A stretch of 64,000 bases of DNA from Frigoriglobus tundricola. GTDB lineage: Bacteria > Planctomycetota > Planctomycetia > Gemmatales > Gemmataceae. The notes under the pieces were generated by a model. The model had not been told where the DNA came from. It saw only the letters and a program-made list of their open reading frames with translations, and did no database searches. The position numbers and the translations under genes were made by a program. Of this stretch, positions 20,278-29,095 are shown in pieces. The stretch covers positions 7,378,001 to 7,442,000 of the forward strand of contig NZ_CP053452.2 of the NCBI RefSeq assembly GCF_013128195.2. Reading direction: 5' to 3'. The stretch's first letter is position 1. The number at the start of each line of letters is the position of its first letter.

Positions 20278-20762
20278 CCTTACTACTCCCTGGAATCCGC
20301 TTCCGGTCTTGCTGAGCGGCGAGAGCGAGCCGCGGTCGCGTTCGGCCCCTGGAACCGCCCGGCGGTTGGAGCTTCCGAACGCGCGCTCATCCCAGCCAGG
20401 AACCGAACGGCGTGTGTCGCGCTCGAACCGGTCGCAACCGTGCGCCGGGTGGCCGTCCGCGTGACAGTGACGCACCGAACCAAAGAAACACACGGGCTCG
20501 ACCGGGCGGTGCCGACAGCAAATGCGTTTCCCGGTGGCAGACCGGGGCGTCGGGCAGAACACCGTACCGAGCGAATGGGAATCCTGTAACGGAACTATCG
20601 TACTAGAGCAACCCCGGAATTTACCCGAACTGGTCAAGACGGACCGTTCGCTCGGCCTTGTTCGCCGTTCTCATCATTGCTATTCAGGAACCTTGCTGCC
20701 GAGTGATCCGAACGCCGCGCACCCCAGGTGCCGGTCGAACACAAGCGAAACGAGGTGCCGCA
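20278..20762. other. Divergent intergenic region
   Basis: About 485 bases separate the minus-strand SDR gene from the plus-strand DUF6134-like gene and must hold both promoters. The stretch around 20590-20700 is less GC-rich than its surroundings. I could not place convincing -35/-10 pairs, and I see no gene. Confidence 0.5.
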
Positions 20763-21485
20763 ATGGGTCGCCTGTTCAGTTTGAAAGCGTGTGTCGGGGT
20801 GGCGGTGGCGGCGGCCGGCTGGCTCATGTGGAAGGCGCATTCGGCCCGCTCCGCAGCGTTTACGGCCGCGGCCCTGGCCGGCGCGCCGGCCCTCGCGGAG
20901 GCCGACGAGGTCCGGACGTTCGCCGTCACCGTGGACGGCAAGCCGGGCGGCACGTACACGATCACGACCGCCGCGGCCGCCGACGGGACCGAGACGATCA
21001 CCGTGGCCGCCGAGGTGAAGGTGAAGCTCGCGCTCTACACCTACGTCTACCAACTGAACAGCGCCGAGGTCTGGAAGAACGGCCAGTTGGTGTCGCTGGA
21101 CGCGAAATCGAACGACGACGGGAAAAAGCGCACCGTATCCGCTGTGGCCGGCGACCGCGGCCTGACCGTGACGGTGAACCGCGAGTCCCGGAAGACCGGC
21201 GCGGACCTGATCACGGCGACGGGCGTGCGCGCCCCGGCCGCGGACAAGGCGCGCGACGCGGTCCTGTTCGACGCCGAGGACGGCTCGGAGACCGCGGTCC
21301 GCGTCGACCCGCTCGGCGCCTGCAAGGTCACCCTCAACGGTCAGGTGGTCGAGGGCACCCGGTTCAAACTGACCGGCAAAGACGTGGCCGCCGAGTGGTG
21401 GTTCGATAAGACCGGCCGCGCGATCCGGCAGGAAATGAAGTGGGACGGCCGCAAAGTGGTGATGGAACTGACCGCCATTCGCTGA
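20763..21485 (+). CDS. Secreted DUF6134-like protein
   Basis: The 240-residue protein starts with a signal-anchor-like hydrophobic stretch (ACVGVAVAAAGWLMW) and an Ala-rich region. A beta-rich domain follows: FAVTVDGKPGGTYTIT, VKVKLALYTYVYQLNSAEVWKNGQLVSLDAKSNDDGKK, and the C-terminal EWWFDKTGRAIRQEMKWDGRKVVMELTAIR. The pattern 'bend from short-chain Tyr/Val strands, then WKNG..L..L.A..ndDGk' is that of the DUF6134 family of periplasmic proteins. The function is unknown. It is followed by a hairpin and an outer-membrane barrel gene on the same strand. Confidence 0.75.
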   Translation: MGRLFSLKACVGVAVAAAGWLMWKAHSARSAAFTAAALAGAPALAEADEVRTFAVTVDGKPGGTYTITTAAAADGTETITVAAEVKVKLALYTYVYQLNSAEVWKNGQLVSLDAKSNDDGKKRTVSAVAGDRGLTVTVNRESRKTGADLITATGVRAPAADKARDAVLFDAEDGSETAVRVDPLGACKVTLNGQVVEGTRFKLTGKDVAAEWWFDKTGRAIRQEMKWDGRKVVMELTAIR

Positions 21486-21498
21486 CCCGATTGCACCC

Positions 21499-21519
21499 GC
21501 CCCCGGTACCGCCGGGGGC
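21499..21519 (+). terminator. GC-rich hairpin after the DUF6134-like gene
   Basis: An 8-bp all-GC stem (GCCCCCGG with CCGGGGGC) with a 5-base loop lies 14 bases after the stop. There is no T-run. It partly abuts the next gene's start region and could also affect its translation. Confidence 0.4.
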
Positions 21520-21528
21520 AATCGTCCC

Positions 21529-22605
21529 GTGTGTTCTCGGACCCCGCCCGTGCCTAGATTCCGTCACTACAACGTGGCCCTTTGCGCGCTGGTTCTCTGG
21601 GCGGCTGCGGCCGCGGGACAGGAGCCGGCGGCCGATCCCAAGCCCCCCGACACCACGCCCGCCACCGGTAAGGCCGCGGGCTCGGTGCCGGAAGTCCTTC
21701 GGACCACACTTGATGCGCTCGGGGCGAGTACCGGCGTTCCGGACGGCGGCGGGCTGTCGTGGTACCCGCGCGAATCGGTCCGCGGCCAATCGGCGCAGAT
21801 GGGATTCACCAATTACCAGTTCGGGATCACCGCCCCGGTCGTGACCACCGACGCGGACCTCGTCTTCGCGAACGCATCGGGTCGCGTGCTCGCCATCCAC
21901 TCCAACGCGCGGCTCGAAACCGACAACGTCCGGTTCCCGCGCTCGTTTTCGGATTACCAGGCCGGCGGTGGGTTCGTTCACCAGTTCGGCGACGGGTGGA
22001 GCTGGGGCGCGGCGCTCAACCTCGGCTCCGCCAGCGACCGCCCGTTCAACGGTCTGGCCGAGATGACGCTCTCGGCTCTTGCCTTCGTGCGGAAGCCGGA
22101 CGGCGACCAGAACGGCTGGCTGTTCTATGTCGTGAGTGCATCGAACGGGCAGTTGGGGCGCAACATCCCGGTGCCCGGCGTGGCCTACGAGTACCACAAT
22201 TACCGGCTGACGGCGGTCCTCGGGTTCCCGTTCGTGACGATCGATTACCGGCCGACCGATAGCCTCCAGGTCGAGTTCAACTACGCGGCGATAACGGACG
22301 TGTTGTTCCGAACGAGCTACCACTTCACCGACCACGCACGCGTGTTCGCGGCGTACGAGTGGACCAACGTGGCGTGGTTCCGCGACGACCGACCGAACAA
22401 GAAGGACCAGACGTTTCTGTATCAACAACAGGTCGAAGGCGGGTTTGGCTGGCAGGCCAACCAGCGCGTGGACTTCCGGTTGACCGGCGGGTACGCGTTC
22501 AACCGGTTCTTCGTCGAGAACCCGGGGCTCGGCTTTCACGGCCGCAACCGGACGGACATCGCCCCCGGTCCGTTCCTCGCCGGGCAACTCGAGTTCAAGT
22601 ATTGA
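21529..22605 (+). CDS. Outer-membrane beta-barrel-like protein (DUF6268-like)
   Basis: The roughly 358-residue protein has a signal peptide (HYNVALCALVLWAAAAAGQ). A barrel-like series of alternating strands starts near residue 85: MGFTNYQFGITAPVV, ATGGFVHQFGDGWSWGAALNLG-type hairpins, YHNYRLTAVLGFPFVTIDYRP, RVFAAYEWTNVAWF. It ends in FLAGQLEFKY, with the aromatic C-terminal residue usual for outer-membrane barrels. It resembles the DUF6268 family. The cargo is unknown. A GTG at 21550, directly before the signal peptide, is an equally good or better start than the GTG at 21529. Confidence 0.75.
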   Translation: MCSRTPPVPRFRHYNVALCALVLWAAAAAGQEPAADPKPPDTTPATGKAAGSVPEVLRTTLDALGASTGVPDGGGLSWYPRESVRGQSAQMGFTNYQFGITAPVVTTDADLVFANASGRVLAIHSNARLETDNVRFPRSFSDYQAGGGFVHQFGDGWSWGAALNLGSASDRPFNGLAEMTLSALAFVRKPDGDQNGWLFYVVSASNGQLGRNIPVPGVAYEYHNYRLTAVLGFPFVTIDYRPTDSLQVEFNYAAITDVLFRTSYHFTDHARVFAAYEWTNVAWFRDDRPNKKDQTFLYQQQVEGGFGWQANQRVDFRLTGGYAFNRFFVENPGLGFHGRNRTDIAPGPFLAGQLEFKY

Positions 22606-22876
22606 TGGCGCAATTGTCCGTCGCGGCCAACCGACCGGGCTCGATCACTCGCGGTGAGTCGGGGCGCGGAATGGGTCTCGTCACCTTCAGGAGCCCGGGC
22701 CCGACCTCAGGGCCTGTGGATGCATTAAAGCGTCACGCACATCGAATGCCTGGTCGTTTGCGGAAAATTTTGCTATATTTATTCGTAGTTTTTTTGATAA
22801 GATCGGCCGTGCGGGCGAAGTCCGGCGCACCGGCGCCCATCGGCCGAACCGGGGCCTGAAACGGGCGCCGGGCGCA

Positions 22877-23863
22877 TCAGCGGGCCTTGTGGCACGCGCA
22901 GTTGCCCCACCGGTACAGTCGGAGGCGGTGGAGGAGCGCCTTCAGTTCCGCCCACCCGCCGTTGACGAGCACTTCGAGCGGGGTGAGCCCGAACACCGCC
23001 AAACTGATCGACGGCTCCAGCGCGACGACGGCGTGCCACGTCCCCTTCGGAATGAACAGCGCGTCCCCGGCCTCGACGCGGGCGTACTGACCGCGCACCT
23101 TCTCGAACTCGGCCCGCTCCCGCCCCTGCTCGGCCAGCCGGGTAATGTCGATCGCACTCAGCGTCGCGCCCCAGTCGAACTTCCGGCTCGGGCACATGTG
23201 CCGCGACTGCTCCGGCGTGACCAGCAGGACCTCCTTCGTGCCGCGGACCTGGCAGAACCAGTTGCTCGGGAAGTCGTAGTGCAATCCGGTCACCGTGTGC
23301 GCCGGTCCCACGAACACGTACTGCCACGTCAGCCGGAGCCCCGGCCACAACTGGCGGACGGCAAAGTCGCGGGTCAGTTCCGGAAACTCGCGGAGGATCT
23401 CCCACTGCGACAGGTACACCCGGTCGGGCACGAAGCTTTGCAGATAGGACCAGTCGAGCCGGAACCGGTCGCCGGGACGGAGGCCGGCGCGCCGGCGGTC
23501 CGAGAGCAGCCCCGCGTCGGGGCTGCGCGGGGCCGTTGTCGCGGTGCGGGCCAGGTCGCGGAGGTACGGCCCGACGGGGGCATCGAACTGTTCCCGCGTG
23601 GCCCCCTGTTCCACCACACCGGTGATGAACCGGGCCACGGCCTCCGAGCCGTCCGGCTTGCGGAGCGCGGCGAGTCGCTCGAAGGACCACCGCTCCCACG
23701 CCGGCCACATCCGCACCGCGCCCTTGACCAGCAGCGGGCGGGTGCGCCGCCCGAACCCGCCGGCCGGGAGGTCTTCGGCCGCGACCTGATCCACGAACTC
23801 GAACTCGGGTCCCCGCACGGCCGGCGCGGCGGCACGGGGAGCCGGGGAGGCAAGGGTACTCAT
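22877..23863 (-). CDS. Cupin/JmjC-like Fe(II)/2-oxoglutarate oxygenase
   Basis: The 328-residue protein has the cupin_8/JmjC layout: RPLLVKGAVRMWPAWERWSFERL near the N terminus, the metal-binding HxD in GLHYDFPSNWFCQVRGTKEVLLVTPEQ (about 218-243) and the distal His in GDALFIPKGTWHAVVAL (about 283-299). Such enzymes hydroxylate protein or small-molecule side chains. The C terminus ends in an unusual NCACHKAR tail. GGAG lies upstream of the ATG. It begins 27 bases after the SMR transporter stop on the same strand, so the two are probably one transcript. The substrate is unknown. Confidence 0.82.
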   Translation of the reverse strand: MSTLASPAPRAAAPAVRGPEFEFVDQVAAEDLPAGGFGRRTRPLLVKGAVRMWPAWERWSFERLAALRKPDGSEAVARFITGVVEQGATREQFDAPVGPYLRDLARTATTAPRSPDAGLLSDRRRAGLRPGDRFRLDWSYLQSFVPDRVYLSQWEILREFPELTRDFAVRQLWPGLRLTWQYVFVGPAHTVTGLHYDFPSNWFCQVRGTKEVLLVTPEQSRHMCPSRKFDWGATLSAIDITRLAEQGRERAEFEKVRGQYARVEAGDALFIPKGTWHAVVALEPSISLAVFGLTPLEVLVNGGWAELKALLHRLRLYRWGNCACHKAR

Positions 23864-23890
23864 CCGATCGCTCCGAGTGCGGGCCGCGGG

Positions 23891-24223
23891 TCAGTCGGCC
23901 CGGGGCAGGTAGATCGAGAGGAGGGCGACGCCGGCGACGACCAGTCCCAGGCCGAGCCAGGCCCCGGGCGGCAGGCGGTCGCCGAACGCCCAGTACCCGA
24001 CCAGGGCCGTCACCGCGGTGCCCAGGCCGGACCAGACCGCGTACACGGGGCCGACCGGCAGGGACTTGAGGACCAGCGACAGGAGGAACAGCGACGCGAC
24101 GTAGCCGACCAGCATTCCGACCGTGGGCCAGACCCGCGTCATCCCGTCGGACACCTTGAGGAGCCCGGTCGCGAGCGTTTCGCACGCGATGGCGACGAAC
24201 AGGAGCAGGCTGTGCCAGACCAT
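23891..24223 (-). CDS. SMR-family multidrug efflux protein
   Basis: The 110-residue protein has four transmembrane helices of the small multidrug resistance family. The essential Glu lies in helix 1 (IACETLATGLLKVSDGMTRVWP), followed by GYVASLFLLSLVLKSLPVGPVYAVWSGLGTAVTALVGYWAFGDRL, which matches EmrE block by block. These proteins export cationic compounds or guanidinium in exchange for protons. It starts at the ATG at 24223; the open frame upstream lacks homology. It is followed by the JmjC-like gene. Confidence 0.9.
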   Translation of the reverse strand: MVWHSLLLFVAIACETLATGLLKVSDGMTRVWPTVGMLVGYVASLFLLSLVLKSLPVGPVYAVWSGLGTAVTALVGYWAFGDRLPPGAWLGLGLVVAGVALLSIYLPRAD

Positions 24224-24381
24224 CGCGAGGCCCCTGAGAGACGCGCCACCACGGGCGCCCAAGCGACCCCTCTTACGCCTTCCGGAACGTCTTGCCAAGA
24301 CCAGTTCGATGGGCGCATCGGAGCCCGGGTCCAAGGCCGGGGAGTGACTCCCTCGAGTGTTCGAACGGGCCACCGGCCGCA

Positions 24382-25197
24382 CTACCCCGTCGCGCGCGCG
24401 AGCCGGGCCAGGGCGCCCCGAACCGCACCGGCGCTGTCCGGGCGGTGATCGGGGTTGTGGTCCAGGCACCGGTGGATGAGGTCGCACAGCCCCTGTGGGG
24501 CGTCTGGGGCCAGTGTTGCGACCGGCTTGATGCGCGCGGCGTGTGCCCGCGGGGTGAGCGGGATGCCCAGAACCATGGGCGCGAGGGCGGACCGGGTGAC
24601 GACGTGGTACATCGTCGCGCCGAGGTTGTAGATGTCGGTGCGCGCGGTGACGATCCGGGTCGCGGCGGTCTCCGGGGCCATGTACTGGGGCGTGCCTTGA
24701 ACGCGGGCCGAGCGCTCGCCCGCCACCCGCGCCAGCCCGTAGTCGATCACCTTGACCCCGGCCGCGCGGTCGTAAACGAGGTTGTCCGGCTTCAGGTCGG
24801 CGTGGAACACGCCGCGGGAGTGCATGTGCGCGAGCGCGGCGGCGGTCCGCTCGAACACGCGGAGCGCCTGCCCGAGCGGCAGCGCCGGGAGCCGGGAGAG
24901 GGCCTGACCGGGGACCAGTTCCGTGAGCAGCCGGGCCGTGCGCGGCCGGAACAGCCAGTCCCGACGGAGCTCGAAGGCGAGGACCTTGGTCAAGTTGGGG
25001 TGGTCCAGCATGGAGCCGATGCGGTACTCGTTCCGGAGCTGTTCGGTGTAGCGCCGGTCCGCGCGGCGGTCACAGGAGACCACTTTCAGCGCGTACTCGG
25101 CACCGTCGGCCCAGCGCCGGACGTGAAACACCCGGCTCCCGGCCCCGCTGCCGAGTTCGGAGAGAACGGTCAGTTCTCCGATGCCAAAGTGACTCAT
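24382..25197 (-). CDS. Serine/threonine protein kinase
   Basis: At 271 residues this is a bare Hanks-type kinase domain. It has a glycine loop (ELGSGAGSRVF, 14-24), the ATP-binding Lys38 (YALKVV), the catalytic loop HADLKPDN (132-139, Asp134), a metal-binding Asp152 in VIDYG (DYG instead of DFG), GTPQYMAPE (168-176) and the DIYNLGATMYHVV helix. There is no C-terminal sensor or membrane segment, unlike most planctomycete kinases. The gene immediately upstream (25249-25786) encodes a Cys-rich/HTH protein and ends 51 bases before it, so the two may form a regulator-kinase pair. Confidence 0.9.
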   Translation of the reverse strand: MSHFGIGELTVLSELGSGAGSRVFHVRRWADGAEYALKVVSCDRRADRRYTEQLRNEYRIGSMLDHPNLTKVLAFELRRDWLFRPRTARLLTELVPGQALSRLPALPLGQALRVFERTAAALAHMHSRGVFHADLKPDNLVYDRAAGVKVIDYGLARVAGERSARVQGTPQYMAPETAATRIVTARTDIYNLGATMYHVVTRSALAPMVLGIPLTPRAHAARIKPVATLAPDAPQGLCDLIHRCLDHNPDHRPDSAGAVRGALARLARATG

Positions 25198-25248
25198 GGG
25201 GGGGCGATCGTGCGGGCGCCGGACGGTCTCGGCTTCGCCGGGATCCCG

Positions 25249-25786
25249 TCACAACCGCTCGCGCTGTCGGGACAGCAACCGGACCACATCGGTGAGCAGT
25301 TCTTCGCCGGCGGCAATCAGCGCGCGGACGTGGCCCTGGCTCATCTTACACTCGCGCGCGACGTCTTTCAGGCCCGCGGGCGGGCGGCCGTCCAGTCCGT
25401 TCGTCCGCACCAGCACCCGCCGCACATCGGACGGGAGCTGCTCCAGCAGTGATTCCAACAGCGCCGCCGGGTTCCGGGCCGACAAGCCGGGAGCGACCCG
25501 GGCCAGGAACAGGTTGGTCGCAACGGAATCGTCCGGCGGCCGCGGACCCCGCCGGGGCCGGCGCCGCCCCCGGGGGCTCGTGGGCCGGCGCCCACTCTCC
25601 GCACCACGCGCGGGCCGCGGTCACGGGCCAGGCAGACGACGTTTCCGGCGGTGCGGCGTGCCCATTTGCGCCAACGAGTTGGGGCGCGACGACGAGACTC
25701 GGGGCCCGGCGGTGGCACTCCGACGAGTCACGCAGCCAGTACCGGCACGTCTCGCAGCGCTCCTGGTGGTCTTCAGTGGGCGTCAT
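25249..25786 (-). pseudogene. Cys-rich plus sigma-70-region-4-like protein, frame broken
   Basis: Two readings fit one gene. The first (MTPTEDHQERCETCRYWLRDSSECHRRAP...WPVTAARAWCGEW, from the ATG at 25786) has zinc-ligand-like Cys. The second, in another frame, reads DDSVATNLFLARVAPGLSARNPAALLESLLEQLPSDVRRVLVRTNGLDGRPPAGLKDVARECKMSQGHVRALIAAGEELL. That part resembles the sigma-70 region 4 helix-turn-helix. The frames overlap around 25520-25600 in a very GC-rich stretch. This may be a true frameshift, a sequencing error, or two overlapping genes. If intact, the product would be a small DNA-binding protein ahead of the kinase. Confidence 0.5.
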
Positions 25787-25848
25787 CGGTCTCGCACTCG
25801 TCGGAATCGAAAATTTGTGACGGGGCCGTGCGGGCACCGTTCGGTTGC

Positions 25849-28302
25849 TCAGCCGTTTTTCTTGTCGGGCGCGGCTTTGGGCTCGGTCTTCGGCTCCGGT
25901 TTAGGCTCCGACTTGGGTTCGGTTTTGGGCTCGGCTTCATCGGGCGAGTCGATATCGACGAGTTTCACCTCGAAGAGGGTCTGGCTCTTGCCGTTCGCGT
26001 AGTGCCGCGTGACGACCCGGCGGACCTCCCCGACTCCGTGGGTGTACGTCGTGTTCGTTTCGTCCCAGGCGCTCACGTCCGTCGGGTCTTTCATCACGCG
26101 GAGGATCTCGACGGTGTCCTTGTTGGCCTCGTCCTTGCTGAAGCCGATCACCTTGTAGGTCACGCTCCGGCCGTCGGGGGTCTTGGTCGACCACGTCTCC
26201 CCCTTCGCGTACCCGATCCTCAGCACCGGGTCCCACCACGCCTCGGCCGCCCCGGGCGCCGGGGCCGGGTCCGGCTTTTCGCGCACCTCCACGGTGCCGT
26301 CCACTTCACGGAACTCGATCTGAGTGGGTTTGGCGCCCTTTTGCTTCGTCAGGTCCCGGATCCAGGTCGGGCGGGCCGGCGGGTCCGAGGGGCCGAAGAA
26401 CGTCGGTTTGGGGAAGTTGCCCGTGCGCAGGGTCGTCCGCAACAGGGTCTGCGGCGCGCCCGCCAGGGTCATGCTGAACCGGGTGATGGGGTACGGACTC
26501 GTGTGGCCGGTGACCGTGAGCGAGTCGTACGTGAGGGTCACGTTCGAGCGGAACGGGAGGAACTCGGCCGCTGTGCGGAGGGACGTGTTCCCGGCGTCCG
26601 CGTCGTGCGGCTCCCCGTTCTCGATCCGAACGAAGTACTTCCCGCCCGGTCCGGCGCCCAGGCCGACACAGGCGCCCCGGATCGTCACCTGCTGGCGGTC
26701 CCGGAGGAGCCCGTACCGGCTCGGCGTGAGCGCCACGAGGATCTTGTACCGCTGGTGCGTCCCCGTTTCGAAGACGATGGTGTGGGCTTTGGGGTCCCGG
26801 CTCCGGGGATCGATCGTCCCGCTCACCTGGACCGCCTTGTACAGGTAGTCCGTGTTCGCTTGCCGCGGGTCCGTTCCGTACGCCGCCGCGCACTGGTCCG
26901 CGGTCAGAACCCCGACCGGGGCGGACAGGTCCGGCCGGGTGAAGGGCAACAGGCCCGTCTCGTAAACCGCGAAGAACCGGGCGGCCGGGACGCGGGCGAT
27001 CCCCGTTCCGGGGGGGTCCGTGTTCGCGAGGAGGGTACAGTTGTGGACCCGCACGACCCGGCCCGTTCGGCCCGCGCAGCGCCCGCGGATCCGCACGGGC
27101 TGGTTCGGCCGCAGGGCGGCGACCTTTTCCTGCTCCGAGGGGCGGAACAGGCAGCGGACGCTCACCGGGCTGTCGGTCGTCGGGGGGGCGAGAACGACGG
27201 TCGGAAAGGAGCCGTCGGTCTCGCTGGCGGTCAGCACGGTGCCGACGAGATCGATGTCCTTGTCGCGATACTCGGCGTCGGCCGGACCGGGCAGCGCTCC
27301 CAGAACGGTGCAGTCCGTGAGCCGGAGCTCGCCCCCGTACCACCCGCGGACGGTGACCAGTTGACCGACGGTGAGGTCCTTGGTTTCCGGGAGCGGGTCT
27401 TCGAGCGGCTTGCTGGTGATCTTGAGCGGCACACAGGTGACACCGCCGACCCCGTCCGGTCCGGCCTCCAGAAACAAGAGCCCGTTCGTCACGCGCGAGA
27501 ACGCGCCGACGAGGAGGACGGGCCGGCCGCGGTGGTTCTCGTCGAACGCGACGGGGTTCGCCGCCCGTTCCGCTATCAACTGAGTCGCCACGTACCGCGC
27601 CGGCTCGCCGCCGGTGCGCGGGCCCGGTGCAATGGGGAAGATGACGGGGGGCGGAGCCTTTTTCGGTTCCGGCGGTTTCGGGGGCGGAGCGGGTTTGGGC
27701 GTCTCCGCGACGACGGGGTCCGGCTGCGGGGGGAGCTTGGGCGGGTCGCCGCCAGAAAACGCCAGGACCAGCGTGATTACGACAGCGGCCGCGACCGAGC
27801 CGCCGATAATCAGCCGTTGGCGCTTGCGCTTCCGGGCCGCTTCCTCATCCACGGGGGGCACCCCCGGCGGCTCGTCGGGAAAGTCGTCGGCCGCGAGTTT
27901 CCCGTCGAGTTCCGAACCGGAACGTTTCGCGCCCGCGCGGCCCGTCCCCGCGTCGGCCCCTGCCGGGTCTCCACCGTCGTCCTCGTCCTCAATGACGAGG
28001 TCGTCGTCGGACCCGGTCCAATCTTCCTCTTCTTCGTCGGGATCATGGTCCCCGTCGTATTCGTAATCGTCTTCTTCGTCGCCGGGAAAGTCCGCCAGCG
28101 GGCGCGACCCGGGCGTGGGCGGGCGGGTGCCGCGGGCCGGAAAGGGGGATGCGGATGCCGGCCCGAGCGGGATGGCGACCGTGCCGGTTTCGTGGGGGAT
28201 CCGGATGAACGCGCCGCACACGAGGCAGCGCGCCTTCATCCCGCCGAACGCCTCTTCCGCAACGCACTGAGACAGACAGCCGGGGCAGGTGAACTCAATC
28301 AT
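25849..28302 (-). CDS. Large single-pass membrane protein with zinc ribbon and OB-fold (tRNA_anti-like) repeats
   Basis: The 817-residue protein begins with a zinc ribbon (MIEFTCPGCLSQCVAEEAFGGMKARCLVCGAFIRIP). A long acidic low-complexity stretch follows (about 70-150), then a basic stop (ARKRKRQR) and one membrane segment (LIIGGSVAAAVVITLVLAF, about 165-183). After a Pro/Lys linker come repeated modules of the type 'VxLVGxF...LxLTDCTVLG', 'VRIRGRCAG', 'VQVSGTID', 'VTIRGACVGLG'. These resemble tRNA_anti-like OB folds. The tail is Lys/Glu/Pro-rich. The zinc ribbon would be cytoplasmic and the OB folds outside. It follows the membrane zinc-ribbon gene by 56 bases. The function is unknown. Confidence 0.75.
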   Translation of the reverse strand: MIEFTCPGCLSQCVAEEAFGGMKARCLVCGAFIRIPHETGTVAIPLGPASASPFPARGTRPPTPGSRPLADFPGDEEDDYEYDGDHDPDEEEEDWTGSDDDLVIEDEDDGGDPAGADAGTGRAGAKRSGSELDGKLAADDFPDEPPGVPPVDEEAARKRKRQRLIIGGSVAAAVVITLVLAFSGGDPPKLPPQPDPVVAETPKPAPPPKPPEPKKAPPPVIFPIAPGPRTGGEPARYVATQLIAERAANPVAFDENHRGRPVLLVGAFSRVTNGLLFLEAGPDGVGGVTCVPLKITSKPLEDPLPETKDLTVGQLVTVRGWYGGELRLTDCTVLGALPGPADAEYRDKDIDLVGTVLTASETDGSFPTVVLAPPTTDSPVSVRCLFRPSEQEKVAALRPNQPVRIRGRCAGRTGRVVRVHNCTLLANTDPPGTGIARVPAARFFAVYETGLLPFTRPDLSAPVGVLTADQCAAAYGTDPRQANTDYLYKAVQVSGTIDPRSRDPKAHTIVFETGTHQRYKILVALTPSRYGLLRDRQQVTIRGACVGLGAGPGGKYFVRIENGEPHDADAGNTSLRTAAEFLPFRSNVTLTYDSLTVTGHTSPYPITRFSMTLAGAPQTLLRTTLRTGNFPKPTFFGPSDPPARPTWIRDLTKQKGAKPTQIEFREVDGTVEVREKPDPAPAPGAAEAWWDPVLRIGYAKGETWSTKTPDGRSVTYKVIGFSKDEANKDTVEILRVMKDPTDVSAWDETNTTYTHGVGEVRRVVTRHYANGKSQTLFEVKLVDIDSPDEAEPKTEPKSEPKPEPKTEPKAAPDKKNG

Positions 28303-28358
28303 CAGAGCGCCTCGAATCGGCGTGTGGGGTGGCGCGGTCGCGGCGCGCCGGGCCGCCC

Positions 28359-29027
28359 TCAGTGGGCGGGCCCGTCGCGCTGGGCCTCCGCTTCCGCTTC
28401 GGCTTCGGCCCGGGCCAGTTCGGCCTCGGCCCGGGCCGAGGCTTCGTCCGCGGCGTACACCTCGGCCTCGGTGACCGCGTCGTCCTCGTCCGGGAAGCGG
28501 ATCATGCGCTTGCACCGGGAACACGACCCCAGGCCGCCGTGGGAGACCGCCCGGTAGCGGAGCCGCTGGTTGCAGTACGGGCACGCGACGATAAAAAACA
28601 CGGAGTTGGGGTCGGGGACTTTGCGGTACATCAGATAGGTCACCGCGCCGAGCATGAGGACCGTATCGGTGAACAGCGCGACGTAAACCTTCGTCCACGG
28701 CGGGAGCGCCGCCTTACCAGACTTGGCCGAGGTTTCAGTGGGGACGTAGAACCCGGACTTGGGCGGCGGACACTTCGGGCACGGGCGGCTGTCGAGATCT
28801 TTGTTGTACGGAAGCTCCATGTTGCACTGATCGCAGTGCAGAAATTTAAACTTACTCGTGTCCCCTTTTTCCCCACGGACGACCGGCTTCGGGGCGAGCC
28901 GGGCGTAGAGGAGCGAACCGGTCAGCAGCCACACGAGTAGGACGAGACCGACCTGGATCCACCGTTTTCGGAAGACCCGCTTGACGGTTCGGATTCGGGT
29001 CGTCTTCGGACGGGGAACGTTTTCCAC
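28359..29027 (-). CDS. Membrane zinc-ribbon protein
   Basis: The 222-residue protein has two membrane segments (WIQVGLVLLVWLLTGSLLYA at about 24-43 and VYVALFTDTVLMLGAVTYLMY at about 114-134). It has two zinc-ribbon-like pairs: CDQCNMELPYNKDLDSRPCPKC before and CPYCNQRLRYRAVSHGGLGSCSRC after the second segment. A long Ala/Glu helix (EASARAEAELARAEAEAEAEAQ) ends the protein and probably forms a coiled coil. It starts at a GTG with GAGG upstream. With the next gene it forms a pair of membrane zinc-ribbon proteins, perhaps one complex. Confidence 0.72.
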   Translation of the reverse strand: MENVPRPKTTRIRTVKRVFRKRWIQVGLVLLVWLLTGSLLYARLAPKPVVRGEKGDTSKFKFLHCDQCNMELPYNKDLDSRPCPKCPPPKSGFYVPTETSAKSGKAALPPWTKVYVALFTDTVLMLGAVTYLMYRKVPDPNSVFFIVACPYCNQRLRYRAVSHGGLGSCSRCKRMIRFPDEDDAVTEAEVYAADEASARAEAELARAEAEAEAEAQRDGPAH

Positions 29028-29039
29028 TCTTCGCCTCGC

Positions 29040-29068
29040 GTTGGAGAGGGGGCCGCCCCCTCTCCAAC
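29040..29068 (-). terminator. Hairpin between DUF1559 protein 1 and the zinc-ribbon gene
   Basis: A perfect 13-bp stem (GTTGGAGAGGGGG with its complement) closes on a 3-base loop, 28 bases after the DUF1559 stop on the minus strand. No T-run follows. It may terminate or attenuate transcription, and it lies just ahead of the zinc-ribbon start. Confidence 0.55.
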
Positions 29069-29095
29069 GGAGCGGGGGGCGAAGGGCGCCAGAAA

